Assembly (NCBI GenBank): GCA_928724745.1
Contig: CAKMXJ010000003.1
Coordinates: 434,001-498,000 of the forward strand
DNA: 64,000 nucleotides
Direction of reading: 5' to 3'
Source: Anthracocystis setariae
Taxonomy: Eukaryota > Basidiomycota > Ustilaginomycetes > Ustilaginales > Ustilaginaceae
Shown: in pieces, positions 40,410 through 51,364 of the stretch
Position numbering within the stretch: the stretch's first letter is position 1
Layout: every line of letters begins with the position of its first letter
Position numbers and translations under genes: made by a program
Notes under the pieces: generated by a model
Database searches by the model: none
What the model was told of the DNA's origin: nothing
Seen by the model: only the letters and a program-made list of their open reading frames with translations

Positions 40410-41499
40410 TCAGCTAGTGTCCATTCCATCCGATTGGATCTTCTCTTTAGCCCACATGACAAAGTCGTCGATCACTGATGGCCAAGCGGCTACACCAAAG
40501 TTGGAAAAAAAAAGGATGTTTCTGTCAGTATACTGATCCGCAATCAGGCCGCTTGCAGGTACGCAACTTACCATCAAAGTCGTGATTGCTAAAATCGGGA
40601 TTGATCTCCTTTGTAAAGTCCAAGAACTGGATCCAAGTATCCTTGCTGATCGCCCTGCCACCTGTGTTTTCGGAGAGGAACTTTTTCCACAGATCCAACT
40701 GCTGCTGGCTAAAAGTACCGGTGCTTGCATCCCTCTGGAAGGTGGGTGAGGCGGGCAGGATGAGGTCCCAGAAGGCCAGAGCGTTTTCCAACGCCAAACT
40801 CTTCTGGCCTTCCTTCCTCGCAAACGCATACGTGTATTCGTACACCTTGTCATACAGCCCCTTGTTGGCACTCGATGCGGTGGCTGCATTCGCTTTCTCC
40901 TCGGCAATCCTGTCCAGCCTCAACGGTCGGTTCTCCAATAACTCCTGTCGCAGCTTCTCCAGCGTCTTCTTCTGCTTTTCGATCGTATCGGAGATGTCCA
41001 ACATCTTCCATCCTTTGACATACTCTTGGCGTGTGAACGTGCCGATGCTCGGACTCTTGAGGTAGTACGATAGCGGTAAGAACACGACATCTTCGGGACT
41101 CACTTGCAACGCCTCACACATCTTGAGCGCTCCACCAATGCTCATCACATCCGCATCCGCATCCTCCACTCCCCCCCTACCACCACCACCACCACCACCA
41201 CCACCACCGCCACCACCGTCGGTGTCGTCGTCACTGTCGTCATCCTCGAAGGCGGCATCGCGGAATCGATCAAAGAGTGCGTTGAGTCGTTCTCGCACCT
41301 CGCGTTCGGTTTTCTTATCGAGAGTAGACGACGACGCCGAGGCGTTGATCTGAGCCTGCTCGTCAGAGAAGAACGCTTCGGTAGCAGGTTCGATGCGGTA
41401 GGCGTGGGCTTTGAGGATGCGATGTGCATCTTGTGGTGTAGCGTTGGTGATCTGGCGGAATTGGCGCAGGATCGCTTCCTTCTTGGCTGAGCTCGACAT
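40410..41499 (-). CDS. DCN1: Dcn1, defective-in-cullin-neddylation E3 co-factor
   Basis: The gene has two exons, 41499-40572 and 40489-40410, with a GTAAGT donor and a TGTAG acceptor. The joined product is 335 residues. Dcn1 helps the E2 Ubc12 attach Nedd8/Rub1 to cullins. An N-terminal UBA-like domain (MSSSAKKEAILRQFRQITNA, about 1-45) is followed by the PONY (DUF298) domain from about 118 (SIGGALKMCEALQVSPEDV) to the end. The short second exon supplies the invariant end AAWPSVIDDFVMWAKE, which proves the splice. A run of 13 Gly (residues 95-107) comes from an ACC/GGT trinucleotide repeat and is probably length-variable. An acidic run precedes it. Confidence 0.93.
41179..41218. repeat. ACC trinucleotide repeat inside DCN1
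   Basis: A near-perfect ACC repeat of 40 bases that encodes the poly-Gly linker between the UBA-like and PONY domains of Dcn1 on the minus strand. Confidence 0.9.
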
Positions 41500-42251
41500 G
41501 GTCAGCGCAGAACGATTCCGGATATGATAGGGTATGTGCAGGTGGCACGGTCCGAACAGACACTTGCGATCCGATACCGGAGTGAACGGAGGAGAATTAG
41601 ACGCTGCCCAAATGGAGCCGTGGTGGAAAGGGAGCAGGATTGGTATAGAGTCAGGTGCGCAGAACGAGAGGGTTGGCAGATGTGTTTCTTGGACACCTCG
41701 AGAGATGTCGAACACTCTTCTCCACTTTGTTTGGTCGAGATAGCAAATCATTACATGGAAAATAAATAAAATTGGGCCGATGAGTGTTAAGGCGGATCAA
41801 CCGGAGAGTATTCAGAAGAAATGGCTCGGCTTTGTTCGCTCCATGCACCACACCACACCGCACCGCACCACACCACAGCACAGCACAGCACAGCACAGCA
41901 CAGCACAGCGCAAGCACGCTTTGGAACAGCGAAAAGGCCGATAGCGGGAAAGCGATTAGATGGCAACAGAGTCACAGAGTAGTTACGCTTGCAAGGCGGT
42001 TGTTCAACCAACCAGAATGCGGCTCTGCAGCTCTCTCAGCCCACCCACACCTCTTTGCCTTCGTCCGGTCTGAGTCACTACTCACGGGCCCATCACTTTC
42101 TTCTTGACACGGCGCATTTCACGAATTTGGCCCCACCTCGGCCAACACACACACACACACACCTTAGCCTCTCCACCTCCAACCAACCCTGTAGCCTCCC
42201 CCTCGCATCCATTTTGCCTCTTTCAACCAAAAAAACACACACACAAATACC
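41500..42251. promoter_or_regulatory. divergent promoter region DCN1/LEU2
   Basis: This 752-bp region separates two divergent genes. It holds a pentanucleotide tract at 41846-41909 (CACCA then CAGCA units), and CA repeats near 42144-42162 and 42234-42245 in the probable LEU2 leader. No Leu3-type site was found with confidence. Confidence 0.5.
41846..41909. repeat. CACCA/CAGCA pentanucleotide tract
   Basis: Direct pentamers CACCA and CACCG run into about eight CAGCA units. The layout, one pentamer switching to a one-base variant, is the same as in the CTGTA/CCGTA tract at 4401-4450. Confidence 0.9.
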
Positions 42252-43391
42252 ATGAGCAAGCAAGAATACAAAGTCGTCGTTCTGCCCGGTGACGGTATCG
42301 GTCCCGAAGTGGTCGAGCAGGCGGTTCGCGTGCTCAAGCTCATCTCGGACAAGTCTTCGACGTTCTCGATCAACCTCAAGGAGTACGACTTTGGTGGATG
42401 TGCCATCGACTCGTGCGGAAAGCCTCTCCCGGACGACACTCTCGAGGCATGCAAGAACGCCGATGCCATCCTGATGGGCTCTGTCGGTGGACCCAAGTGG
42501 GGAGTCGGCAAAGTGCGTCCCGAACAAGGCCTGCTTGCCTTGCGCAAGGAACTCGATCTCTACGCCAACATCCGACCGTGTCTGTTCCCATCCGAATCGC
42601 TCCTCTCGCACTCACCGCTCAAGCCCGAAGTGGCCAAAGGCGTGAGCTTCATCGTCGTCCGCGAACTCGTCAAAGGCCTCTACTTTGGTGACCGTCAGGA
42701 AGCCAACCTGGACGACCCCACCTCGGACGGTGCTGCCTACGACACCATGGTGTACAACAAATTCGACGTTCAACGCATCACCCAACTCGCCTCGCACCTC
42801 GCGCTTCAATCCAACCCGCCCGCCCCGCTCCACTCGATCGACAAAGCCAATGTGCTTGCCACCTCGCGCCTTTGGCGCAAAGTGGTCCAAGACACGGTCG
42901 ACACCCAATTCGCACACCACGGCATCACCGTGGATCACTCGCTCGTTGACTCGGCTTCCATGGTCATGGTCTCGAACCCTCGAAAACTCAACGGCATCGT
43001 CCTAACGGAGAACATGTTTGGCGATATCCTCTCGGACGAATCGTCGGTCATCCCAGGCGCCCTAGGCCTTCTCCCCTCCGCCTCCCTCTCAGGCCTACCC
43101 GATGGCAACGGCAAGTGCAACGGGCTTTACGAACCCATCCACGGCTCCGCTCCCGATATCGCAGGTAAAGGCATCGCAAACCCTGTCGGAACCATCCTCT
43201 CCACAGCAATGCTACTAAGGTACTCGCTCAACCAGCCAGAACTCGCCGAAAAGGTAGAACAGGCTGTCAGAAAGGTTCTCGACTCCAAGGATATTGGTGG
43301 TCACCAGTTGAGGACTAGCGATCTAGGTGGTAATCACGGCTCTAAGGATGTCGGTGATAAGGTCGTCCTCGAATTGAATTCCCTCCTCTAA
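42252..43391 (+). CDS. LEU2: 3-isopropylmalate dehydrogenase
   Basis: This 379-residue enzyme catalyses the third step of leucine synthesis, oxidative decarboxylation of 3-isopropylmalate with NAD+. It is recognised by [14 protein letters not shown] (11-24), GSVGGPKW (about 76-83), [21 protein letters not shown] with the family's substrate arginines, [15 protein letters not shown], the Lys-containing [11 protein letters not shown], and the Asp-rich metal site [10 protein letters not shown]. The NAD region reads [21 protein letters not shown]. The length is slightly above the yeast enzyme because of a C-terminal tail ([12 protein letters not shown]). No intron is needed. A CA-rich leader directly precedes the ATG. 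Confidence 0.97.
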   Translation: MSKQEYKVVVLPGDGIGPEVVEQAVRVLKLISDKSSTFSINLKEYDFGGCAIDSCGKPLPDDTLEACKNADAILMGSVGGPKWGVGKVRPEQGLLALRKELDLYANIRPCLFPSESLLSHSPLKPEVAKGVSFIVVRELVKGLYFGDRQEANLDDPTSDGAAYDTMVYNKFDVQRITQLASHLALQSNPPAPLHSIDKANVLATSRLWRKVVQDTVDTQFAHHGITVDHSLVDSASMVMVSNPRKLNGIVLTENMFGDILSDESSVIPGALGLLPSASLSGLPDGNGKCNGLYEPIHGSAPDIAGKGIANPVGTILSTAMLLRYSLNQPELAEKVEQAVRKVLDSKDIGGHQLRTSDLGGNHGSKDVGDKVVLELNSLL

Positions 43392-43586
43392 CTAACCCAC
43401 CCACCGTCACCTACTCGACACCCATCCCCCCACCCATCATAGCTCTCTCTCTACCCCCACCCTGAAATCCCAACCTCACACACACACAGACACACACACC
43501 CAGCTCTAGTGAACCCACCAAATCAGAAATCCATTTTCACAAAAAAAAAAAAAAAACCAAACTTAGCTTTGGACCCAATAATTTCT

Positions 43587-45536
43587 TCAAACCTGCCTTG
43601 CATCCTGCGACCGCTCATCCTCACTATCGCGATCGCTCGACAGATGTTGGGTGAGATCGATACTCTCATCTTCGTGCTCCTCCACCGCCACCACGGGCGG
43701 CGGCTGCGGCGGCGTAGTAGTAGTAGTGGTAGTGGACGCTACCGCACCCACCGGTGGCGCGGGCGGGATGGGCACCGTGATATCGCGCTTACAAATCGGA
43801 CACAGCTTCTTGACCCTCACCAACCAATCATCCACCTCTTGACGATGAAAGATATGCCCACACGGAAGAATGCGTACTCGATCGCCATCGACAAAGTCGC
43901 ACAGACAAATCGCGCACTCGTCCGTGCTGAAATACGTTCGACCCGGTGGCAGGAACCTAGACGGATCAAACGGTTTCGCCGGCACCGCAGTCTCCGAGTC
44001 AGGCATTTCCACCGCCGTATGCGAGCGCTGCGACGGTCCCGCTTCGTTCTCATCGCCGCCCAGGAGCGCATCCGTTTCACCTGCTCCACCGGACTCGACA
44101 TCATTATGATTCGACGACGACAACGACGACGACGACGACAAGGGTCGGGCCGAAGCCTGCGACGACATCCCATTGCCCGGTCCAGGATCAACGTCAGGTC
44201 CCTCCACCTTCTCCCATGGCTGGCCGTTGCCTCGCCAGATGAGACACGGAAGACCAAGAACCACGAGCTCCGGCGCACGCTCTTTGCGCCTCTGTCGAAC
44301 CATGCGAATCCGATGCACAATAATGGTGATGACCGTCATGAAGCTGGGCAGAAGCAGCAGCAAAATGCCAAAGTCGATCAGCGGCCATTCCCAGACCATG
44401 TCATCCTTGCTGATGACAATCTCGAGACCACGCAGCACCCGAGCATCGTCACCATCTCGGCTCGTGTGTTGCCTTTGCCAATCCTTCTCATCCTTCTCGG
44501 TCTCCTGAATGAGACGGTCGAGGTCAAGATAGCTTGGACGCGTGACAAACGTGGAAGGGATGCGAACATCGCTGGTATCGCCGGGCGCAAACATGGTAAT
44601 CAGCCGCTTACCGCTAAGTCCAGGATCACCCTCCTCGTTGGGATCACCCGAGCGCCCTCCATGCCAGTTGGGACTTGGTGCATCTCCAACCACAACCGCT
44701 ATGGCTCCAAGTTCCTGAGCAACGCGAACCTTGTCAGCAAAACCGCAACCGCCACCTCGCTCCACAAGCGCAATCCAGTTGTGAGGCGGCTTTGGGGTGT
44801 CCAGAGCAGTGTCGGGGTGGTGCGTCCACGTGAAAGGTGCTTGAGCGGAAGAATCCTTGTTGAAAGAAGAGTAAAGCCTTCTGTCGTCCGGGTCCTCATA
44901 CTTGTCCATCAACACATCTCGCTTCGAACCGGGCCCGCCTTTGTAAGGACAAGCATGAATGGCGTCACCACTGGCATCGTGGGTGGTGAAGCTTGCATCC
45001 TTGGGGACCTTGTAGAAATCAGTGATTGGCAGCAAGAATCCCTTGAGACCAGCTTCATCCGTAATCCTTGGGCCAAACGCCGCTGAACGAGTGAGGAAGA
45101 TAGCTTGAGAACGAACGACTTCCAGTGTGCTGCCACCCCAATTGAGACCTGGACCGTCCAGAATGCCGCCAGAGTCGGAGGGCAGATCATCCACGGGCAT
45201 CATCTGTTCGTCTTCGAATCGGTCCTCATCATAGGAGAAATAGCGCGGGTCGGGCAGGGCATGGGAGAGGAAGCTTGTGACAGTGCTTGCAAGGCGATCC
45301 TTGACTGTTGCGATCCATGGACGACGATTTCGATCTACTGCATGAGCAATGGAGGCTGTCGGGTTCAGGCTTGTTGCGGGGTATGCTGCGGAGTCAGTGG
45401 GTGCAACCACCGGCCTTCGAGCTTCCTTGCTTGCTTCGACGGCCGGCAAGGTGGCAGCCAACGCGAGGACGGAAACGGTGGCAACGTATCGAAGCGAGAT
45501 GGCCGGTCTACGCTGATTCAAGCGCCTACGAGTCAT
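43587..45536 (-). CDS. PA-TM-RING membrane ubiquitin ligase with an atypical RING
   Basis: This 649-residue protein starts at the ATG at 45536 (MTRRRLNQRRP) and has an N-terminal signal anchor near residues 18-36. A protease-associated domain spans about 254-346 (ALVERGGGCGFADKVRVAQE, AIAVVVGD). One membrane segment follows at about 386-410. A cytosolic Ser-rich linker leads to a RING-H2 domain near 541-586 (CAICLCDFVDGDRVRILPCG). Such PA-TM-RING ligases (RNF13-like) act on endosomes, Golgi or vacuole. The zinc ligands seen are Cys541, Cys544, Cys559, His561, His564, Cys579 and Cys582. The sixth position, normally Cys three residues after the second His, is Glu567. The ligase role is inferred from the family. 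It is convergent with LEU2. Confidence 0.85.
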   Translation of the reverse strand: MTRRRLNQRRPAISLRYVATVSVLALAATLPAVEASKEARRPVVAPTDSAAYPATSLNPTASIAHAVDRNRRPWIATVKDRLASTVTSFLSHALPDPRYFSYDEDRFEDEQMMPVDDLPSDSGGILDGPGLNWGGSTLEVVRSQAIFLTRSAAFGPRITDEAGLKGFLLPITDFYKVPKDASFTTHDASGDAIHACPYKGGPGSKRDVLMDKYEDPDDRRLYSSFNKDSSAQAPFTWTHHPDTALDTPKPPHNWIALVERGGGCGFADKVRVAQELGAIAVVVGDAPSPNWHGGRSGDPNEEGDPGLSGKRLITMFAPGDTSDVRIPSTFVTRPSYLDLDRLIQETEKDEKDWQRQHTSRDGDDARVLRGLEIVISKDDMVWEWPLIDFGILLLLLPSFMTVITIIVHRIRMVRQRRKERAPELVVLGLPCLIWRGNGQPWEKVEGPDVDPGPGNGMSSQASARPLSSSSSLSSSNHNDVESGGAGETDALLGGDENEAGPSQRSHTAVEMPDSETAVPAKPFDPSRFLPPGRTYFSTDECAICLCDFVDGDRVRILPCGHIFHRQEVDDWLVRVKKLCPICKRDITVPIPPAPPVGAVASTTTTTTTPPQPPPVVAVEEHEDESIDLTQHLSSDRDSEDERSQDARQV

Positions 45537-46346
45537 GTTGAGTGCCACGAGCTCTCAGATGCCTTTGCCGAAATATGCAATGGTGTTGAAGTGGCAAGGC
45601 GAGGGTCGGCTGCTGTAGCCGTCGAATGATGGGCCGCAGAACGAGCCAGAGTTGTCTTGCAGAGTTCCCGAGCGAATCTGAATAAGAGGTGAGAGATCGA
45701 GGAGTCAGGGGGAGGCAGTAAAAGCTGCTCAATGATGAGGGGGTCGATCCGGGCGTGAACGGGAAAAGTTGTGAGGAAAGAAACAAGGGTGGGCCGAATG
45801 AGTGGTTGGCTAATATTTAATGAAGGGGGTGGCCACGGATCTTTCAAGAGATTAAATCAAAGGTGTTCCTGTTGTGTGGAGAAGCGACAGCGTGGAAGTG
45901 GTGCTTTAAATATATAACACCCTGCATACGCTAGTGCAGGACCGGATTGACGATGGTCACACTGTGCATTTTCACCCTCGACTGTGCTGTGCTGTGCAGT
46001 GATGTGCTGTGCAGTGCAGTGCAGTGCGGCGCAATACTATGCAGTTCCGCGCGCGCTGCCCAATTTAGCTTTTTGTATCCACAATCGACTCAGCACTCAC
46101 GCACTCACACGACCCACGTAATTTCGCACTTCAACATCAGGTTGGAGTCGGTGTAACATCCAATTGTGTTCAAAAAACGCTTTCGCCCTTTTACGGATTG
46201 TGTGACTTGGCAGATCAAGCTTCGGCTGCAAACAAAGAAGTAGTGTGTGTCAAAATCAGGATGGCGGGTACAAGTACAGTTGATTGGGAGCTCGCACAGA
46301 GCTGGAATAATACAAAAGAGGGACCGACGATTGCTGAGGTTGGTGT
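45537..46346. other. intergenic region with GTGCT/GCAGT tract
   Basis: No gene is seen. The stretch has an AT-rich patch TTTAAATATATAA near 45904-45917, a 6-bp stem-loop CCTGCA/TGCAGG directly after it, and a CTGTG/CAGTG pentamer tract at 45981-46027. Confidence 0.6.
45981..46027. repeat. CTGTG/CAGTG degenerate pentamer tract
   Basis: Units of CTGTG and CAGTG alternate and then settle into CAGTG repeats. It is a third example of pentamer tracts in this window. Confidence 0.8.
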
Positions 46347-47278
46347 CTATTGCGCAAAGTCACCTTGGTCCATGTCCTTGGGCTCCTTGGGCTCCTCATC
46401 TTCGCCATACTGGATTGCATTATCGATATGAGATAGGATGGTACCGACCGAGTCCTCGTCGGTGCTATCCAGTGGCATGAAGGACACCATGCTGAAATCG
46501 TCGATAAGCTGAACCAAGGCTTGATTCAGAGAGTGGAACTTGGGATTGGTTCGCGAATTGACGTCCTCTATCAAAAGCAACGGGTCTGGGTCAAGGTACC
46601 GTCCCATCTCGCGCCTTCGTCCTTTCTTGGCTTCGGAACCGATCTCGCCTTTCTCCACAAGATCCATCTTGCTGAGCAAATTGATGTGAGGTACCTCCAG
46701 GTTGATCATTGCACTCATGGCACTGAGAACCCCGGCAAAATACTTTGTCTTGTCATCCATGAACTGCGACTCGAGCAGATAGGTGGCGCAGATTCGGAAA
46801 TGATACTGCCCAGAAAGGATGTTGACCAGTCTCGACATGATCGGGAAATGTGTGTACAGCTCGATCTGACCCGGGCAATCGATGATGATATAGTCGTCGT
46901 TGAACTGGCCCAGCTCATCGTCTAGCCAGTCAAGATTGTCAAGCAGGTATCTGCCAGAAGTTGTAGGACAACTCAAAAGGGTCAGTTTCGGATTGATGCG
47001 GCTGCACGTCAAGCATCGAGACTGAGGCAAAGCACTTACTCGAAACAGTAGATCAGACCGCCGTTAGGTCCAAGATTCATCTCCTCCATAACATCTTCCA
47101 GCGAGATGAGCTCTTTGATGTCGATACTCGGCTGATATTCGAATCGCTCTGCTGCAGGGTCCAGATTGAGGAGATGAACGTTGCGGCCCAACGACTGGGC
47201 GTGCGCTATCAATGCTGAGCAGAAAGTGGACTTCCCAGAGCCCGCAGGTCCCGAGACAAGGACAGCGTATCTTCCCAT
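46347..47278 (-). CDS. GPN3: GPN-loop GTPase Gpn3
   Basis: The gene has two exons, 47278-47040 and 46950-46347, with a GTAAGT donor and a GGCAG acceptor. The product is 280 residues. GPN GTPases help assemble RNA polymerase II and bring it into the nucleus. The P-loop is GPAGSGKST (10-18), the GPN loop is at 70-72 ([11 protein letters not shown]), and G3 is [13 protein letters not shown]. The base-binding motif is [13 protein letters not shown]. The splice restores [11 protein letters not shown], and the C-terminal [18 protein letters not shown] is a hallmark of Gpn3 rather than Gpn1 or Gpn2. It is head-to-head with the SRP receptor gene. Confidence 0.95.
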
Positions 47279-47662
47279 GGCTCAGGAAAAGCAGCACAGC
47301 AGACGCTGTTTGAACAGGACCGGGTTTGCGGATTGAGGCCAAGATGAATGAAGAGAGAAGCAGCTAAGTGTCAAAAAAGATGCTTTAATTTTGAGTCAAC
47401 CGCAACCACCGTCACCCGAAGAAATTCCAAAGTGGAGTATTCCCATCAGAGAAATCGTACTTATGGATTCATCGGGTGCTTTTAGATTGGCCCGATCGCG
47501 CGCACGGAGAATCATCGGTCTTCGTCTTTGGACTCCACTCAGCTCGGTGCGGAAACGCCGCCGTGGACCCCACGCTTTCGTATACCGACACTACAGTATT
47601 GCCACCGCTACCAACTATCGGTCGAAACATCATCAGCATCGACGCATTGATCATCGCACAGT
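47279..47662. promoter_or_regulatory. bidirectional promoter region GPN3/SRP receptor
   Basis: The start codons are 384 bp apart on opposite strands. No TATA box is obvious and no other gene is seen. Confidence 0.5.
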
Positions 47663-49874
47663 ATGCTGGATCACTTCACAATCTTCACCAAGAGTAAGTC
47701 TAGACCACCCGCGCTGCCAGTCACTTCCCCGCTCGAAGTATTGGGACCTCAGTTTGGATCTCTGACCATGACGCTTTCGTTTCCTCTCGACAGATGGCCT
47801 AGTTCTGTGGTCAAAGACATTCAGTCCGGCTCTCAGCAGTGCTGATGCATCTGCAAACCCCGTCAATTCCCTGATCAAGCAAGCCTTCTTGGAGCAGCGC
47901 ACGGCTGATCACAAGTTCGACAAGGATGGATACACCCTGCGCTGGACCTTTGCCAACGAGCTTGATCTAACGTTCGTTGTCGTATACCAGCGGATCCTCC
48001 AGCTTTCGTACATTGAAGAGCTGCTCGAAACCGTGCGCTCCCTCTTCACCGACCTCTTTGCACCTTTCGTCCGCAAGCTGGCCTTGGCATCCAAGAGCGC
48101 CATCGCTTCAGGCACTTCAAAAGCGGCGACACTATCCGAAAGCGCGAGATTCGAGTTCAGCGCTGCATTGAAGGAATGGGACGACATATTTACCAAAACA
48201 CTCAGGAGCTTGGAGAAGGCGGCAGCTCAGTCCAAGCGCAAAGGCGTCCTCAACGAAAAGAAGGGCGTCACCAACCAGGCACAGGCAGCAGCAGGATCCG
48301 ACAGAGACAGCGGTCAGAACACACCCAGCTCGGTCAAGGAGGTCAAAGATTCCGCCGATATTGCCAAAAGTGTCGAAGCTCTCAAATCGCGCCTCAAGCT
48401 TGAAGCCAGTCCTGGCGGCCGGCGTGTCGTGCGCGGCAAGAAAGCCCCCTCGGGCCTCTCGGCTTCCAACGGTGGCAGCGCTCCAGGCACGCCGGGCGGA
48501 CATGCTAGTGGAACTGAATCGCCCAGTGGAAAGAAGACAAAGGCAGCTAAGGAGATGAGAAAGTGGGACGGTAGTCGAAGCGTCAGCGCACAGCAGGTCG
48601 CAGCTCTCGATTTCAGCGGTGCTAATGACAAGGACGCAGAAGACGGAGCCGATCTTGACAGCTGGATCGACGAGAAGAGTATGGGAAAGAAGCGATCCGA
48701 TGGTGTTTACGAGATCGCTGACGTCTTGGAGGAAGACGAGGAAGACGACGATGATGAGGAAGACGACGATGATGAAGGAACGACAACGGGAGGTACAGGC
48801 AAATCCGCCGGTTTCCTCTCACGCATCGGATCTGCCTCCTCATCGGGCGCTTCCTTCTTCTCACGTTTGACAGGTGCAAAGACGCTCACCAAAGAGGACC
48901 TTGCTCCCGCCCTATCCGCTATGGCATCGCACCTTCAAAGCAAGAATGTCGCGGCAGATGTCGCGCAGCGTCTCTGCGACAGTGTCGAACGTAATCTGAT
49001 TGGCAAGAACCTCGGCAGTTTTGGCTCGGTTAAGGTCGAGGTCAAGAAAGCGCTCGAAGAGGCCATCACACGAATCTTGACGCCCAAATCAAGCACCGAC
49101 ATTCTTCTCGAGATCGCAACCAAGCGACAGCGATCTGCTGCTGCCTCATCCCTTGCTCTCGCAACTAGTGTCAAGGACAAAGAGCTTGCAAGCAAGCCTG
49201 ATCCGTACTCGATCTGCTTTGTTGGCGTCAATGGTGTCGGCAAGTCTACCAATCTGGCCAAAGTCTGCTTTTGGCTGCTACAGAACCGCATGCGTGTGCT
49301 TATCGCCGCTTGCGATACTTTCCGTGCCGGCGCAGTCGAACAGCTTCGCGTTCATGTCCGCAACCTTGGTCAACTTCGGGTGGATGGCGTTGCGCTCGAA
49401 GAGCAAAAGGGTCGCATCGAACTGTACGAGCGCGGCTATGGCAAGGACGCTGCCGGCATTGCCAAAGATGCTCTCTCGTACGCCAAGACTGAAGGTTTCG
49501 ATGTCGTGCTGATTGACACAGCGGGGCGCATGCAGGATAATGAGCCGCTAATGCGCGCGTTGGCAAAGCTTGTTGCTGTCAACCGACCCGACAAGATCAT
49601 CTTTGTTGGCGAGGCGTTGGTAGGTAATGAGGCGGTGGATCAAATCACCAAATTTGATGGTGCAATGAAGGATTTCAGCGGCGTCAGCAATCCAAGAGGC
49701 TTGGACGGCAGTCTGCTGACCAAGTGGGATACGGTCGATGATAAAGTTGGCACCGCGCTCACCACTACTTCGGCTACCGGTCTTCCCATCTACTTCCTCG
49801 GAACCGGTCAGACGTATACTGATCTCCGCCAGCTTCGCGTTCATCACGTCGTCAATGCTTTGCTGAAGAATTGA
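47663..49874 (+). CDS. SRP101: signal recognition particle receptor subunit alpha
   Basis: The gene has two exons, 47663-47693 and 47794-49874, with a GTAAGT donor and a GACAG acceptor. The product is 703 residues. Exon 1 supplies MLDHFTIFTK and the join gives NGLVLWSK, matching the conserved SRX (longin-like) start that binds the beta subunit. A long charged linker follows with a Glu/Asp run near 320-340. The NG GTPase domain contains GVNGVGKST (488-496), DTFRAGAVEQL and the DTAGRMQDN motif, and the protein ends GTGQTYTDLRQLRVHHVV. It is the ER membrane receptor that docks ribosome-SRP complexes and hands them to the translocon. The short first exon was missed by simple ORF reading and is supported by family similarity. 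Confidence 0.95.
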
Positions 49875-50253
49875 AGCGTTTCTGTGCCAACAAATCTTTG
49901 TATCGTAGGTTACGATGGTGGGTGGGTTGTAATGTTGGCAGAATGGCAGAGTTGTTTCTTGCACTTCATCGTGCCACTGATTTGTGATCGATGCCTGAAT
50001 TCAGGGTGCTCGGATGAATCGCCTGATTCACCAAGATAGTACAGTGGGCTCATGAGAAGTCTTGCAGGAGAGAGTCCACCGACGGTGGTAACTTCACTCT
50101 GAACATGAAACAAAAACGACTGACCAAGCATCCACTTGTGAACTTGTTTCCTGAACCGAATTCTGCTATATATGGGCACGCTGGTGATAGAAGTTTGTTT
50201 TCAGCATCCAGCATTCGTCCATCGAACACATCAGCATTCTCAAACCATCCATC
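49875..50253. promoter_or_regulatory. promoter region of the small secreted protein gene
   Basis: A TATATAT box at 50167-50173 lies 81 bp before the start codon at 50254, a usual place for a regulated fungal core promoter. No gene is seen between the SRP receptor stop and this point. Confidence 0.55.
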
Positions 50254-50847
50254 ATGCGGTTCAGCAAAGTGACATTCCTCCTCCTCTTCATCTTTTTCGT
50301 CTCTGCGTTTGTTGCCGATGCGAAGAAGAGCAAGTCAAGTGGAAGTCGGGGCAAATCTGTTTCGTTCACACCGTTGAGTTCCGACATTTGGTTCCTCGCT
50401 TGGGCATTCTCCACCGCCAATACGCCCAAGATGTCCGGACCAATGAGTCAATGGCTCCAAGACAACACAGACCGATTCTGGATCAACAAGCCCGAAAAAG
50501 CGCAAGCTGCTGCATGCGTTCAGGGAGAATGGGGTATCAAAGATCCCAACAACGTCAGTCTCGCCATCACGATCGATTACTTTGTGCCACCCAACTTCTG
50601 GCATATGTATACCAGGGTCAGACAGTAAGTAGCTCGCTTTCTTTTTAAACGTGATCCTGGAATGGAAGGATGATGATGCTGACGCAAAATGAGGCTTGAA
50701 TGGGGGAATAGAGCACAATGTCTGTACATTTGGGGAGATAATCAGCTCTATACTTACTTCGACGCTAACAAGGACCACTTTGCTTATAGGATGAACCAAA
50801 CGATTTGTAGCTTCGACGACCAGACCTGGGACTTGACTTGCAAGTAA
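50254..50847 (+). CDS. small secreted four-cysteine protein, effector candidate
   Basis: The gene has two exons, 50254-50624 and 50712-50847, with a GTAAGT donor and an AATAG acceptor. The product is 168 residues. A signal peptide is clear (MRFSKVTFLLLFIFFVSAFVA, cut near ADA-KK). The mature part starts with a Lys/Ser-rich stretch, then LSSDIWFLAWAF and GPMSQWLQDNTDRFW, and has four Cys (in AACVQ, QCLYI, TICSF and LTCK) that could form two disulfides. Three of them lie in exon 2, so the splice is needed for a foldable product. It resembles no family I know. It is the first gene on the housekeeping side of the secreted cluster, but unlike its neighbours it is on the plus strand and shows no sequence similarity to them. 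Confidence 0.8.
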
Positions 50848-51364
50848 TTCGAATGCGGTGTGACTAACTCAGCGATGGCGACGCGTGTGTGATACCGCAA
50901 CCCTAGTCCTTGCCTGCATTTTTGACATAGGATTCGAGCGTGAAGTTAAGAGTAACGATGAAGTTGTGAACAGACTTGTGAGGTGTGGGAGGTCGAGGGA
51001 GAGGGGGGTCAGGGAACGGAAGGGCGAGCAAGAAATATCCATCGTGAAAAAAATCTTCATTTCACTTGACTGTGACCTGTCTATCAATGGCAAGAACGAG
51101 AGACATCACATGTGGTGGAGAGATCTGCTAGTGAGAAGTCCCCGCCCTTTCGCACGAGTTTGCCAGGACCGAAACGACCTCTTCGTACTAACGGCTACCC
51201 TTCGTTGCAATTCATCACCGTGCCAAGTTATGAAGGCAAAGAAGCTGCATCCAGTACACGGACCAATGTGAGCAAGCATGTTACATAAAGGATAACGGAA
51301 GCTCCGATTCTGATCTCACAGGGCGGAACAACATGTAAACCGTACAGACACCAGAGTGCTGCAT
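50848..51364. other. intergenic region
   Basis: No gene is seen. The last part (51330-51364) resembles the sequence just after the stop of the next paralogue at 52745-52789, so it belongs to the duplicated unit. Confidence 0.55.

Noticed and set aside
43509..45086. 525-codon open frame antisense to the RING gene
   Set aside because: Arg/His-rich shadow of the PA-TM-RING gene, with no family similarity.
47391..47765. 124-codon plus-strand frame overlapping the SRP receptor first exon
   Set aside because: The real frame is set by the conserved MLDHFTIFTK exon and splice; this one has no similarity.
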